From Burkholderiales bacterium (GTDB lineage Bacteria > Pseudomonadota > Gammaproteobacteria > Burkholderiales > Burkholderiaceae_C), in assembly GCA_016213325.1 (NCBI GenBank), contig JACRAY010000007.1, positions 62,001 through 126,000 on the forward strand: a stretch of 64,000 nt of DNA. The letters are read 5' to 3'. Below are positions 1 through 8,048 of the stretch, in pieces; positions within the stretch are counted from its first letter, which is position 1, and the number at the start of each line of letters is the position of its first letter. A model generated the notes under the pieces. It had not been told where the DNA came from and searched no databases. It worked only from the letters and a program-made list of their open reading frames with translations. The translations under genes were made by a program, and so were the position numbers.

Positions 1-28
1 ACTGCTGGATGTCCTCGATCGTCTTCAC
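1..28 (-). CDS. Start of an unidentified gene, cut by the window edge
   Basis: A GTG codon one base past the stop of the SDR gene opens a frame reading V-K-T-I-E-D-I-Q-Q before the window ends. Spacing fits the coupled chain of overlapping genes upstream. In related clusters the SDR gene is often followed by a small SnoaL/NTF2-fold protein; that identity is a guess from context, because only nine codons are visible. Confidence 0.35.
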
Positions 29-29
29 T

Positions 30-803
30 TCAAAGCCCCGTCGCACGGCGCACGACCCACTGGTAAAGGCCGAAGGGCAGCAGCGACAGCAGCTTGAGCG
101 TGCGCGTGAAGCGCTTGGGAAAGTGGATCTCGAACTCGCCCCGCTCCCAGCCACCGATCATCGCCTCGGCGGCTTCGGCTGCAGTGACCAGCGCCGGCAT
201 GCGAAACCGGTTGGGTGCAGTGAGCGGAGTCTCCACGAAGCCGGGGTTCACCACGCTCACGCCCACGCCGCTGGCCTGCAGGTCCATGTACAGCGCCTGC
301 GACAGGTTGATCAGCGCGGCCTTCGTGGGGCCGTAGGCCAGGCTGTTCGGCAGCCCGCCATAGCCCGCCACGCTCGACACCAGGCTGATGTGCCCCCTGC
401 CCTGCGCCAGCAACGGCCGCAACACGGCGTCGAGCAGGACGAGCGCCGCTGCGTAGTTGACCTGCAGGTGGCGCAGCGCCTCGTCGATGTCGAAGGCCGT
501 GGCGCGCATCGGCTTGTAGTGGCCGGCACAGTACACCACCAGGTCCAACGGGCCCGCGGCGAAGATGTCGCGCGCCGCGCCCGCCACCGCGCCGGCCGAT
601 GTGACGTCCAGCGGCTTGGCGATGGCCCACGGATGGGCCTGCGCCAGCACCTGCAACTCCTGCGCATTGCGCGCCGACGCGAACACCACGGCGCCGCGCC
701 TGAGCAGGGCTTCGGCCGTCGCGCGGCCGATGCCGCTGGAAGCGCCGACGATCCACACTCGGCGCCCGGTCCACCCCGACAAGGACGCATTCAACGAGCT
801 CAT
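30..803 (-). CDS. SDR-family NAD(P)-dependent oxidoreductase
   Basis: A 257-residue classical short-chain dehydrogenase. The cofactor motif GASSGIG lies near residue 20, a CAG variant of the NNAG motif near residue 95, the SSVAGYGG serine region near 150, and a YGPTKAA (YxxxK) active site near 165. It therefore has the full Ser-Tyr-Lys set and should reduce or oxidise a carbonyl/alcohol. The ATG at 803 overlaps the stop of the DUF3833 gene by four bases (ATGA), so this start is preferred over a longer frame. It is the last complete gene of the lipid-modification cluster that begins at the flavin oxidoreductase. The order SDR, DUF3833, MFS, CHI-like, CFA-synthase-like matches, as I recall, the singlet-oxygen regulon of Rhodobacter sphaeroides. 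The substrate is unknown. Confidence 0.88.
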   Translation of the reverse strand: MSSLNASLSGWTGRRVWIVGASSGIGRATAEALLRRGAVVFASARNAQELQVLAQAHPWAIAKPLDVTSAGAVAGAARDIFAAGPLDLVVYCAGHYKPMRATAFDIDEALRHLQVNYAAALVLLDAVLRPLLAQGRGHISLVSSVAGYGGLPNSLAYGPTKAALINLSQALYMDLQASGVGVSVVNPGFVETPLTAPNRFRMPALVTAAEAAEAMIGGWERGEFEIHFPKRFTRTLKLLSLLPFGLYQWVVRRATGL

Positions 804-1333
804 GGCTTGCGGAAAGCCAGCGTCACATCGCCCAGGTGGATGCCGAACTTGCTCATGGCTGTGCGGTTCAGCAGCACGCCGTCGGGCATCAGGAACATCC
901 AGTCGTCCATGGCTACGTGCCAGGTGCGGCCGTCCACCGGCAGCGCGAGCGTGTAGGTCCAGTGCAGTGCATTGCCGGATGCGCGGCCCACGGCTTCGCC
1001 GACCACGTCGTCGGCGCGGCCCACGTACCTGCCCTCGCCCGTTTTCGTGACGCGCCAGATTCGCTTCTGCCTGGTGCCGTCCGTGTACGTGAAGTCCTCG
1101 TCCAGCACGCCTTCGTTGCCCTGCCACCGGCAGTCCATGGAAACCGTGAAGCGCTTGCCCACCTGGCCGCTGCGATCGGTGAACATGCCGGCCGCCAGCA
1201 CCTTGCCGTCGAAGTACCGCTCCAGCAGGAAAGAGGGTTGCTCCCTGGCATAGTCGGCGACTTCGGGCGTGGCGCAGCCCGTGAGAGCCAGTGCCGGCGC
1301 TGCAGCCAGGCAGGTGCGGCGAGTCATGGTCAT
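800..1333 (-). CDS. DUF3833-family lipoprotein
   Basis: A 177-residue protein whose N-terminus carries a short basic segment, a hydrophobic stretch and a lipobox-like LTGC at residues 17-20, so it is probably anchored as a lipoprotein. The body resembles DUF3833 proteins: an FDG segment near residue 42 and a beta-rich fold with repeated short strands. It overlaps the MFS gene upstream and the SDR gene downstream by four bases each, so translation is coupled. No enzymatic residues are recognisable. The family is regularly found beside CFA-synthase-like, DUF1365 and flavin oxidoreductase genes, which suggests a role in handling modified membrane lipids at the envelope; that role is inference. 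Confidence 0.82.
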   Translation of the reverse strand: MTMTRRTCLAAAPALALTGCATPEVADYAREQPSFLLERYFDGKVLAAGMFTDRSGQVGKRFTVSMDCRWQGNEGVLDEDFTYTDGTRQKRIWRVTKTGEGRYVGRADDVVGEAVGRASGNALHWTYTLALPVDGRTWHVAMDDWMFLMPDGVLLNRTAMSKFGIHLGDVTLAFRKP

Positions 1334-2571
1334 GATGAGGCTCCGGTGCGTACGAACGTGAGTTGGAGGAGGACGGCCGCCCCGAGCTTCAACGCGCAGG
1401 GCAGCAGGCAATAGGCAGCGGTGAGGACCGCCAGCGCGGCGGGGTCTCGCGCGCCGGGCGAGTAACCGCCGAGCGCAAGCAGGGGCAGCGCCGCCCCCGC
1501 AGCCAGCGCCAGGTTCAACTTGGTCGCGAAGTTCCACCAGCCGAAGAACAGGCCCTCGCTGCGCCCCTGTTCGCCCGCGTCGCGAATCACGCCGGCCAGC
1601 AGCGCGCCCGGCAAGGCGAGGTCGCTGCCCAGGGCGAGGCCGCTCGCCATGCAGACGAAGGCGAAGCCGGTGGTGTCCCCTGCCCCCAGGCTGGCCGCGC
1701 CGATGAAAGCGGCGATCGCCAGCAGCATGCCGGCGCGCCAGCTGCGCACGAGGCCCCAGCGCCGCACCGCGGCCAGCCACAGCGGCATCGATGCGGCTGC
1801 GCACAGGAAGTACATGCCGAGAAAGAGCGCCTGCGACGAGGCCGGTGCCTGCAGCCGGTCCTGGATGAAGAACAGCAGCAGCGTCGCCGGGATCGCGCTG
1901 GCAATGCCGTTGGCCACGAAGACGCCGAGCAGGGCGCGGAAGGCGCGATGCCGGAACGGCAGCCACGGCGACCCATAGGCGACGGCGGCCGCAGGCAGCG
2001 GGTGCGGGGTACCTTGCCATGCAAACCATGCGATGACCAGCGCCGCGGCCAGCGCCACCGCCGTCCACGCCCATCCGGCGAAGGCCGGCAACACCGACGC
2101 GACCAGCACGCCGGCCAGCCCGAACCCTTCGCGCCATCCCACGATGCGCGCGCGCTGCACTTCATCGCCCGCCAGCCGCGCGCCCCATGACTGGTGCGCG
2201 ATGCTGATCGTGCTGTATGCAAGATACGTGAGCACCAGCGCGCCGGCCGCGCACGCGAGCAGTGCGTCACCGCGCACCGGCGGCAGGAACAGCAGCGTGA
2301 AGCCGCCCGCCAGGGCCACGCAGGCGATGGCCACGGCGCCCAGCAATGTGCCGGGCGAAGCCTGGAACAGGCGATCGGTCCAACGCCCCACCAGCGGGTC
2401 GATGAGGGCGTCGCCCAGGCGCGTCAATAGCAACAACGCCCCCAGCGTGGCAAGCGGCACGCCGAACTCGCTCGCATAGTGCGCGGGAAGCTGCACGTAC
2501 AGCGGCAGCGCCACGAACGCGAGCGGCAACCCCGTAAGGCCATAGCGCCACGCATCGCGATTGCCGATCAC
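1330..2571 (-). CDS. MFS transporter (GPH-like cation symporter family)
   Basis: A 413-residue polytopic membrane protein with about twelve hydrophobic segments. The loop DALIDPLVGRWTDR (about residues 55-68) is typical of the GPH/MFS_2 symporters, as is the second-half signature around RSEGLFFGWWNFATK near residue 350. The start is taken as GTG at 2571 because it overlaps the upstream stop (GTGA), as elsewhere in this cluster. It sits between the chalcone-isomerase-like and DUF3833 genes. The substrate is not evident. The cluster context suggests export or flipping of a lipid-derived molecule or uptake of a precursor, but this is inference. Confidence 0.85.
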   Translation of the reverse strand: MIGNRDAWRYGLTGLPLAFVALPLYVQLPAHYASEFGVPLATLGALLLLTRLGDALIDPLVGRWTDRLFQASPGTLLGAVAIACVALAGGFTLLFLPPVRGDALLACAAGALVLTYLAYSTISIAHQSWGARLAGDEVQRARIVGWREGFGLAGVLVASVLPAFAGWAWTAVALAAALVIAWFAWQGTPHPLPAAAVAYGSPWLPFRHRAFRALLGVFVANGIASAIPATLLLFFIQDRLQAPASSQALFLGMYFLCAAASMPLWLAAVRRWGLVRSWRAGMLLAIAAFIGAASLGAGDTTGFAFVCMASGLALGSDLALPGALLAGVIRDAGEQGRSEGLFFGWWNFATKLNLALAAGAALPLLALGGYSPGARDPAALAVLTAAYCLLPCALKLGAAVLLQLTFVRTGASS

Positions 2572-3065
2572 GGACGGCCCAGCAGGTTGGCGCGCATGGC
2601 GGGCTCCGAGGTTCGGGGGCCCAGCCAGATCGAGAAGAAGAGAGACGCGAAGCGCACATCGGCCACTTCGCCGATGAAGCGGTCGTTGAAGAAGAAAGAC
2701 GCACCCTTGCCGGGCGCGTGCACGCCCGTGATCCGGTCGCCGGCCTTCACGTCGGGCAGGAAGGCCGCCAGCGCCTGTTCCCATCGTGCCCCGGCGTCCG
2801 CGTCGATGTTCCCCGCCCGCCTCATCTCGGTGAGCGAGCGGGCTGCGATGTCGCGTCCGCGGAGTGCCCGCGCGTAGGCCAGTTCCAGCGCAAAGGCATG
2901 CCGGTCCGGCTGCAGGGCTTCGAATCCCGGCGCCACCCACAGCTTCGCCTCGTACACCTGCAAGCCCAGCCACGTGAGCCGCGCGCTGCCTTGCAGTCGC
3001 GCCTGCGGCACGGCCTGCTGCCAGGGCACGGCGCCAACCGCCACGGTGGCCAGCGCCAGCAGCAT
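2568..3065 (-). CDS. Chalcone-isomerase-like secreted protein
   Basis: A 165-residue protein with a short hydrophobic leader (MLLALATVAVGA) and the features of bacterial chalcone-isomerase-like proteins: LTWLGLQVYEAKLWV near residue 35, an ELAYARALRG segment, and the FFFNDRFIGEV and FFSIWLG segments near the C-terminus. Bacterial members lack a proven chalcone substrate and are thought to bind fatty acids or lipids in the periplasm. The start is ATG 3065, or GTG one codon upstream; both overlap the stop of the CFA-synthase-like gene. Its place between a lipid methyltransferase and a transporter supports a lipid-related function. Confidence 0.82.
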   Translation of the reverse strand: MLLALATVAVGAVPWQQAVPQARLQGSARLTWLGLQVYEAKLWVAPGFEALQPDRHAFALELAYARALRGRDIAARSLTEMRRAGNIDADAGARWEQALAAFLPDVKAGDRITGVHAPGKGASFFFNDRFIGEVADVRFASLFFSIWLGPRTSEPAMRANLLGRP

Positions 3066-4276
3066 CACGGCGCAGGCTTTCGCAAGGTGTACTGCACCAC
3101 GTCGGTGTTGCCATGGATGAAGGCGGCTTCGCAATAGCACAGGTAGAACTCCCACATGCGGATGAAGCGAGCGTCGAACCCCAGCGCCATCACTTCGTGG
3201 CGCTGGGCCATGAAGCGCTCGCGCCAGTAGCGCAGGGTGCGCGCGTAGTCGGGCCCGAACGCGAAGGACTCCACCACCTCCAGCCCGGCCGCTTTCGCCT
3301 GCTTCATGAACTCGCGCGGGCAAGGCAGGCAGCCACCGGGGAAGATGTACTGCTGGATGAAATCGGTGCCGCTGGCGTACCGGTCCCACAACGCGTCGGC
3401 GATGACGATGGACTGGATGCAGGCGTGGCCGCCCGGCTTGAGCAGCCGTGCGACGGTGGAGAAGTACGTGGGCCAGTAGGCGCGCCCGACCGCCTCCACC
3501 ATCTCGATGGAGCACACCGCGTCGAACGGCCCGTCGGCGATGTCGCGGTAGTCCTGCAGGCGCAGGTCCGTGCCGTTGCCCAGCCGCGCAAGCCGCTGCT
3601 GCGCGAACGCGAGTTGCTCGTGCGACAAAGTCACACCCGTGACGTGCGCGCCGAACGCACCGGCCGCCGTCTCGGCCAGCGCACCCCAGCCGCAGCCGAT
3701 CTCCAACACGCGGTCGCCCGCTTTCACGCCGGCCGCGACCAGGGCACGCCGCACCTTTTCGCCCTGCGCCGCTTCCATCGAAAGGCCCGGTTGCGTGAAG
3801 AGCGCCGACGAGTAGTTCATGGTGCCGTCCAGCCACAGCCGGTAGAAGGCGTTGCCCAGGTCGTAATGCGCCTCGATGTTGCGACGGCTGCCGGCGCGCG
3901 AGTTGCGGTTGCGCAGGTGGCGCAGGCGATCCAACAGCGTCATCCACACGCTGCCATACACGGCGCCTTCGAGTTCGCCGCGGTTGTGCACCAGCAGCGA
4001 CAAGGTGGCGGCCAAGTCGCTGGTGGTCCAGCCGCCTGCCATGAAAGTTTCGGCCAGTCCGATGTCGCCGCGCGCCAGGCACGCGTTGAAGACCTCCCAG
4101 TCGTCGACTTGCATGGATGCCGCCGGCTCGCCCCGGCCGAACATCCGGGCGCTCCCATCGGGCAGCTGCAGGCGCATGCTGCCATGGCGGATGCGCTCCA
4201 GCAGCGCGAGCGCGAGGCGGGCCGCATGGGGCAAGCGCGACAGCGCAGGCGGGGTCGGAAACGTCGTGGTGTTCAT
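3065..4276 (-). CDS. Cyclopropane-fatty-acid-synthase-like SAM methyltransferase
   Basis: A 403-residue member of the CFA synthase (Mycolic_acid_synthase) family. Visible features are RRNIEAHYDLGNAFYRLWLD near residue 135, the SAM-binding VLEIGCGWGALAE near 195, VTGVTLSHEQLAFAQ, a VCSIEMVEAVG segment and the FIQQYIFPGGCLP segment near 320. It should methylate the double bond of an unsaturated acyl chain on phospholipids, giving a cyclopropane or a methylated product. Paralogues linked to DUF1365 and flavin oxidoreductases make methylated or furan fatty-acid precursors in Rhodobacter, so a furan-fatty-acid branch is possible. It overlaps DUF1365 by four bases (ATGA). Confidence 0.93.
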   Translation of the reverse strand: MNTTTFPTPPALSRLPHAARLALALLERIRHGSMRLQLPDGSARMFGRGEPAASMQVDDWEVFNACLARGDIGLAETFMAGGWTTSDLAATLSLLVHNRGELEGAVYGSVWMTLLDRLRHLRNRNSRAGSRRNIEAHYDLGNAFYRLWLDGTMNYSSALFTQPGLSMEAAQGEKVRRALVAAGVKAGDRVLEIGCGWGALAETAAGAFGAHVTGVTLSHEQLAFAQQRLARLGNGTDLRLQDYRDIADGPFDAVCSIEMVEAVGRAYWPTYFSTVARLLKPGGHACIQSIVIADALWDRYASGTDFIQQYIFPGGCLPCPREFMKQAKAAGLEVVESFAFGPDYARTLRYWRERFMAQRHEVMALGFDARFIRMWEFYLCYCEAAFIHGNTDVVQYTLRKPAP

Positions 4277-5031
4277 GCGGGACCTCCGCGGGTGGCCGGC
4301 AGCGCCGGTGCCGCGGGTTTGGGGATCAAGGGGACCTTGCGCAGCCACAGCTGCAAAGCCTGCCAATGGATGCGCCAGGCGATGCCCAGGCACAGGAGCG
4401 GAAAGCGCACGAGGGCGCGGCGGATGGCGGCAGCGGTAAGCGGCTGGAGGCGGCCGCTCACGCTGGTCTGCAGCAGCGCGCCCTGCGCATCTGCATAGTC
4501 GATGCGCACCACGGCGCGGTCACGTGCGGGCGTGATGAGGAAGCGGAAGCGGTATTCCCCCTGCACTTCACAGAAAGGAGAGACGTAGAAGTTTTTCCGG
4601 GCGCATAGCTCGCGTCCCCACGCCGCGCCATCGAGCACGTAGGCGTGGCGTTCGCCGAAGGTGTTGTTCACTTCCGCCACGACGGCGCGCAGGCTGCCGT
4701 CGGCGCGATGGCAGTACCAGAAGCTCACCGGCTTGAACGCGTAGCCGAACACCCGCGGAAAGCAATGCAGCCAGGCTTCACCCGTGGCGTCGTCGATGCC
4801 TTCGCGCGCCAGCAGGCCGTCGAGCCACTGCAAGGCGTCCTCGCCGCCGTCCCCATGCTCACGGTCATGAAAGGCGAAGAGGGCCGCGCGATTGCGCGCC
4901 AGCGGCCAGCGCGCGTTGCGCCAGCTTCGCATGGGCAGCAGCACGAAGAGCGTCGGATAGGCGAACGCGTACGCCACCGGCCTGAGCCGCGCATGGCGCA
5001 CCTGGCCGCTGCCGATCAGGGGCCGGTTCAA
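4273..5031 (-). CDS. DUF1365-family protein
   Basis: A 252-residue DUF1365 protein. Family hallmarks are VRHARLRPVAYAFAYPTLF near the N-terminus, the FPRVFGYAFKPVSFWYCHR segment near residue 90, EVNNTFGERHAY near 120 and KNFYVSPFCEVQGEYRFRF near 150. The start is TTG at 5031, which overlaps the flavin oxidoreductase stop (TTGA); no better-placed ATG covers the conserved N-terminus. The biochemical activity of the family is not established. It almost always sits between an amine-oxidase-like flavoprotein and a CFA-synthase-like gene, as here, so it probably acts with them on acyl chains. Confidence 0.88.
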   Translation of the reverse strand: MNRPLIGSGQVRHARLRPVAYAFAYPTLFVLLPMRSWRNARWPLARNRAALFAFHDREHGDGGEDALQWLDGLLAREGIDDATGEAWLHCFPRVFGYAFKPVSFWYCHRADGSLRAVVAEVNNTFGERHAYVLDGAAWGRELCARKNFYVSPFCEVQGEYRFRFLITPARDRAVVRIDYADAQGALLQTSVSGRLQPLTAAAIRRALVRFPLLCLGIAWRIHWQALQLWLRKVPLIPKPAAPALPATRGGPA

Positions 5032-6362
5032 GCGGAAATCCCCGCACGCACACGGGCGGGGATCGTGGCGAGCACGCCGCGTGCCGCCGCCAGCCCCGAC
5101 TGCAGGCCGTCTTCGTGGAACCCGTACCCGGTCCACGCACCGCAGAACCAGGTGTGGCGCAGGCCCTGCAGCTTCGGCAAGCGCCGCTGCGCCTCGACGG
5201 CGGCCGCATCGAACACCGGATGGTCGTAGCTGTATTCGCCGATGACGTGGCGCGGGTCGATCGGGCGAATCGGGTTGAGCGAAACGACCACGGGTTGCTT
5301 CCAAGGCAGCGGCTGCAGCCGGTTGATGAGGTAGTGCAGGCACACCTGCGGCTCGCCGTCGCTCGTGCCGCTTTCATAGTTCCACGCAGCCCAGGCACGC
5401 TGCCCGGGCAGCACCGACGCATCGGTGTGCAGCACGGCGCGGTTGGCCTGGTAGCGGATGGCACGCAGCATCGCCCGTTCATGGGGACTGGGGTCAGCCA
5501 GCAGCCGCAAAGTGTCTTCGGGATGGGTTGCGATCACCACGCGGTCGAAGTGCTCCCGGCCCGCCGTACTGGTCACCCAGGCCCCGCCGGCGTGCCGGGC
5601 GATGCTGCCCACCCCGCAGCCAAGCCGCGCGTCCTCGAGTTGCGAGACGATGGCGCGCACGTAGTGGGCCGAGCCGCCCGTGACGGTGTGCCACTGGGGG
5701 CGGCCGCTCACCTGCAGCAGGCCGTGGTTGTGGCAGAAGCGGATGAGCGTGGCCGCCGGGAAGTCGAGCATCGCGCCGGTGGGCGAGCTCCAGATGCAGG
5801 CTGTCATCGGCAGCAGGTACCAATGGCGGAAGTCTTCGCCGAAACCGTGCGCGTCGAGGAAGTCGCCCAGCGACTGCGCTTTCAGCTCGTCCACGCCCCT
5901 CCCTGCAATGGCAGTGGCTAGCCGGTTGAACCGCAGCAGCTCGGACAGCATGCGCCAGAAGCGCGCGCTGGCCAGGTTGCGGCGCTGTGCGAACACGGCG
6001 TCCGGGCCGGCGCCGCCCCATTCGAGCGAACGTCCGCCCAGGGCGTTCGGCACCAGCACCGAGAACGACATGTCCGCCGGCGCTGTTGCGACACCCAGTT
6101 CCTCGAACAGTGCCCGCAGCCCGGGGTAGGTGCGGTGGTTGAACACGAGGAAACCGGTGTCCACGCCATGCGTCACGCCGTCGAGCGTGACGTCGACCGT
6201 GTGCGCATGGCCGCCGAAGTGCGAACCGGACTCGAACAGCGTGACGCGCGCGCGCACCGACAGGGCTCGGGCCGCCGCCAGGCCGGCAATGCCGCTGCCC
6301 ACGACGGCGACGCGCGGCCGGGGCTCTCGCACGGCAGGTTGGTTCTGGTAGGCACCGAACAT
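5028..6362 (-). CDS. FAD-dependent amine-oxidase-like oxidoreductase
   Basis: A 444-residue flavoprotein. An FAD-binding Rossmann motif VAVVGSGIAGLAAARAL begins near residue 17, followed by the acidic end of strand beta-2 (LFESGSHFGG). A central VDTGFLVFN segment follows, and the C-terminus carries the GAWTGYGFHEDGL FAD-contact motif. Relatives act as desaturase- or cyclase-like enzymes on lipids and carotenoids; with DUF1365 and the CFA-like enzyme it probably modifies membrane fatty acids. I prefer ATG 6362 because AGAGAGA lies just before it; an in-frame ATG at 6392 lies very close to the promoter palindrome and lacks a Shine-Dalgarno sequence. It is the first gene of the minus-strand operon. 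Confidence 0.9.
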   Translation of the reverse strand: MFGAYQNQPAVREPRPRVAVVGSGIAGLAAARALSVRARVTLFESGSHFGGHAHTVDVTLDGVTHGVDTGFLVFNHRTYPGLRALFEELGVATAPADMSFSVLVPNALGGRSLEWGGAGPDAVFAQRRNLASARFWRMLSELLRFNRLATAIAGRGVDELKAQSLGDFLDAHGFGEDFRHWYLLPMTACIWSSPTGAMLDFPAATLIRFCHNHGLLQVSGRPQWHTVTGGSAHYVRAIVSQLEDARLGCGVGSIARHAGGAWVTSTAGREHFDRVVIATHPEDTLRLLADPSPHERAMLRAIRYQANRAVLHTDASVLPGQRAWAAWNYESGTSDGEPQVCLHYLINRLQPLPWKQPVVVSLNPIRPIDPRHVIGEYSYDHPVFDAAAVEAQRRLPKLQGLRHTWFCGAWTGYGFHEDGLQSGLAAARGVLATIPARVRAGISA

Positions 6363-6404
6363 GAGGGCTCTCTCTGGTAAGTCCATTTTCATTAGTTTAG
6401 CTGT

Positions 6405-6418
6405 TTGTCATATGACAA
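6405..6418. promoter_or_regulatory. Perfect 14-bp palindrome between divergent genes (putative MerR/CarH operator)
   Basis: TTGTCATATGACAA reads the same on both strands and lies in the AT-rich gap between the flavin oxidoreductase operon and the divergent MerR-type gene. An ATGACA (6412-6417 region) followed by about 16 bases and TATTCT gives a plausible plus-strand promoter overlapping the palindrome. MerR-family dimers bind such sites, so this is the best candidate operator for the adjacent regulator; binding itself is inference. Confidence 0.55.
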
Positions 6419-6482
6419 TGTTGGGGCGTCGGGTATTCTCCGGCCAAGGCGCCTTGTGCGCCGGGCAAACCACAATCACCGC

Positions 6483-7397
6483 ATGTCGAACGGGCTGAGA
6501 TCGATATCGGACGTGGAGCGGGACACCGGCCTGCCGCGCGCCACCATCCGCATCTGGGAGCGGCGCTACGGCTTTCCTGCGCCCGGCCGCGACGACCGCG
6601 GCGAGCGCTGCTACCCGGGCGACCAGGTGGAAAAGCTGCGCCTGGTGCGCCAGCTGGTGGAACGCGGCGAGCGGCCCGGGCGCCTGCTGGCGTTATCGGC
6701 CGACGAGCTGAAGTCGCTGGAGCAGCCGGCCCTGGCCGGCGCGGCCGGGGCCGGCGCGCAGCCGCGCGCCGTGCGGCAACTGCTGCTGTTGCTGAAGGAA
6801 CACGACGCAGCCGGCGTGCGCCGCGAATTGCAGGCGCGACTTGACCAGCGGGGGCTCGCCGCTTTCGCGGGCGAGGAAGTGCCCTCGCTCAACGCAGCCG
6901 TGGGGACGGCCTGGATGACCGGCGACTTGCAGGTCCACGAAGAACACCTCTACAGCGACTGCGTGCAGGACGTGCTGCGGCCGGCGATCGCGCACCTGGT
7001 AACCGCACAACGCGCCGAGGCCCCGCGTGTGCTGCTGACGACCTTTCCGCAGGAGGCTCATGCACTCGGGCTGCTGATCGCGCAGGCACTCTTTGCCTTG
7101 CAGGGTTGTCCCACCATTTCACTGGGCGTGCGCTTGCCCGTGGAGCAGATCGCGGAGGCCGCGCGCGCGCACGCGGCCGACCTGGTGGGCTTGAGCTTCA
7201 CCGCCAGCACGAACCCCTCGCACGTGCTGAGGGGCCTGGAAGAGTTGCGCGGCATGTTGCCGACGTCCGTCCGCATCTGGGCCGGCGGCTCGGCCCCCGT
7301 GCTCAGGCGCAGGTTGCCGGCAGGTGTTCGGGGCGTGCAGGACGTGCAGGACGTGCCCCACCTGCTGGCGGAAGACTTCGCGCTGCCGCCGGCTTGA
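6483..7397 (+). CDS. MerR-family, B12-dependent photoreceptor-type regulator (CarH/LitR-like)
   Basis: A 304-residue regulator. Residues 7-75 form a MerR winged-helix domain (ISDVERDTGLPRATIRIWERRYGFP). The C-terminal half resembles the CarH/LitR cobalamin-binding module: W144 followed by nine residues and E154-H155, the W-x9-EH signature that caps adenosylcobalamin, then E191-A-H193-A-L-G196, matching the E/DxHxxG lower-ligand motif. From the family, it is expected to bind adenosylcobalamin in the dark, repress as a tetramer, and release DNA on illumination. The start ATG 6483 begins just before the HTH. It is divergent from the lipid-modification operon, its likely target, with a palindrome between them. 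Confidence 0.88.
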   Translation: MSNGLRSISDVERDTGLPRATIRIWERRYGFPAPGRDDRGERCYPGDQVEKLRLVRQLVERGERPGRLLALSADELKSLEQPALAGAAGAGAQPRAVRQLLLLLKEHDAAGVRRELQARLDQRGLAAFAGEEVPSLNAAVGTAWMTGDLQVHEEHLYSDCVQDVLRPAIAHLVTAQRAEAPRVLLTTFPQEAHALGLLIAQALFALQGCPTISLGVRLPVEQIAEAARAHAADLVGLSFTASTNPSHVLRGLEELRGMLPTSVRIWAGGSAPVLRRRLPAGVRGVQDVQDVPHLLAEDFALPPA

Positions 7398-7406
7398 GAC
7401 ACCGCC

Positions 7407-8048
7407 TCACCACCGCAGCAGCCTGCGCCCCGCCAGCGCGCCCGCCGCAGCCGGTATCGCCATGCCCAGCACGTACCACACGGCCAGGAACGGCAGGGCC
7501 ATCTCGGGGCAATGCAGCGCATAGGCCGCTGCTGCGGCCGCGCCCGCGAACAGACCTGCGGCGGCGCCCGCCTGAGGCAGCCGCGTGGGCGCCAGGCCGC
7601 GCACGGCCAGCATCGCCAGCGCCCATGCAGGAACGGACAGCAGCGCGACGTTGAGCGGGCACTCGCGCCAGGTGCTGCCCAGCAGCAGGGGAAGTCGCTC
7701 GCCGGCTGGTGCCAGCAGCAAGGACGCAGCACCCATCGCCCATAGCAGCACGATGGGTGAAAGCGCTGCAGCCGGCGCAGCGCGCAGCCGCACGCCCGGC
7801 AAGCCCAGGCGGTACAACAGCACCGCCGCGCCCAGCCCAATGGCCACGGGCATCGCGACCTTCAGCCAGAACATCGGCAACGTGGCCACCTGCGCCAGGT
7901 CGGGGCGCGGGCCGAGCAGCCACAGCACCAGCACCACGGCAGGCAGCACTGCGACAGCCAGCCGAAGGCCGAATCGTGCCTGGGTGCGTGCAGGATCGAC
8001 GGGCTGGGCACCCGCGGCCAGCACGTCGAGCAGCTCGTCCGTCCTCAT
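7407..8048 (-). CDS. nrsF: NrsF/DUF1109-family membrane anti-sigma factor
   Basis: A 213-residue protein with six predicted membrane segments after a short cytoplasmic N-terminus (MRTDELLDVLAAGAQPV). This is the architecture of DUF1109 anti-sigma factors such as Caulobacter NrsF. The periplasmic/membrane Cys in the WRECPLN segment and the LHCPEMALPF segment fit the two conserved cysteines through which NrsF proteins sense metals such as copper or chromate. It overlaps the ECF sigma gene by four bases (ATGA), as expected for a sigma/anti-sigma pair, and would hold the sigma factor at the membrane until metal stress. The symbol is given by analogy. Confidence 0.87.
   Translation of the reverse strand: MRTDELLDVLAAGAQPVDPARTQARFGLRLAVAVLPAVVLVLWLLGPRPDLAQVATLPMFWLKVAMPVAIGLGAAVLLYRLGLPGVRLRAAPAAALSPIVLLWAMGAASLLLAPAGERLPLLLGSTWRECPLNVALLSVPAWALAMLAVRGLAPTRLPQAGAAAGLFAGAAAAAAYALHCPEMALPFLAVWYVLGMAIPAAAGALAGRRLLRW

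Noticed and set aside
2568..4082. Extended reading of the CHI-like gene upstream through the CFA-synthase-like gene in another frame
   Set aside because: The extension overlaps a clear methyltransferase in a different frame; start codons at 3065/3068 fit the operon overlaps.
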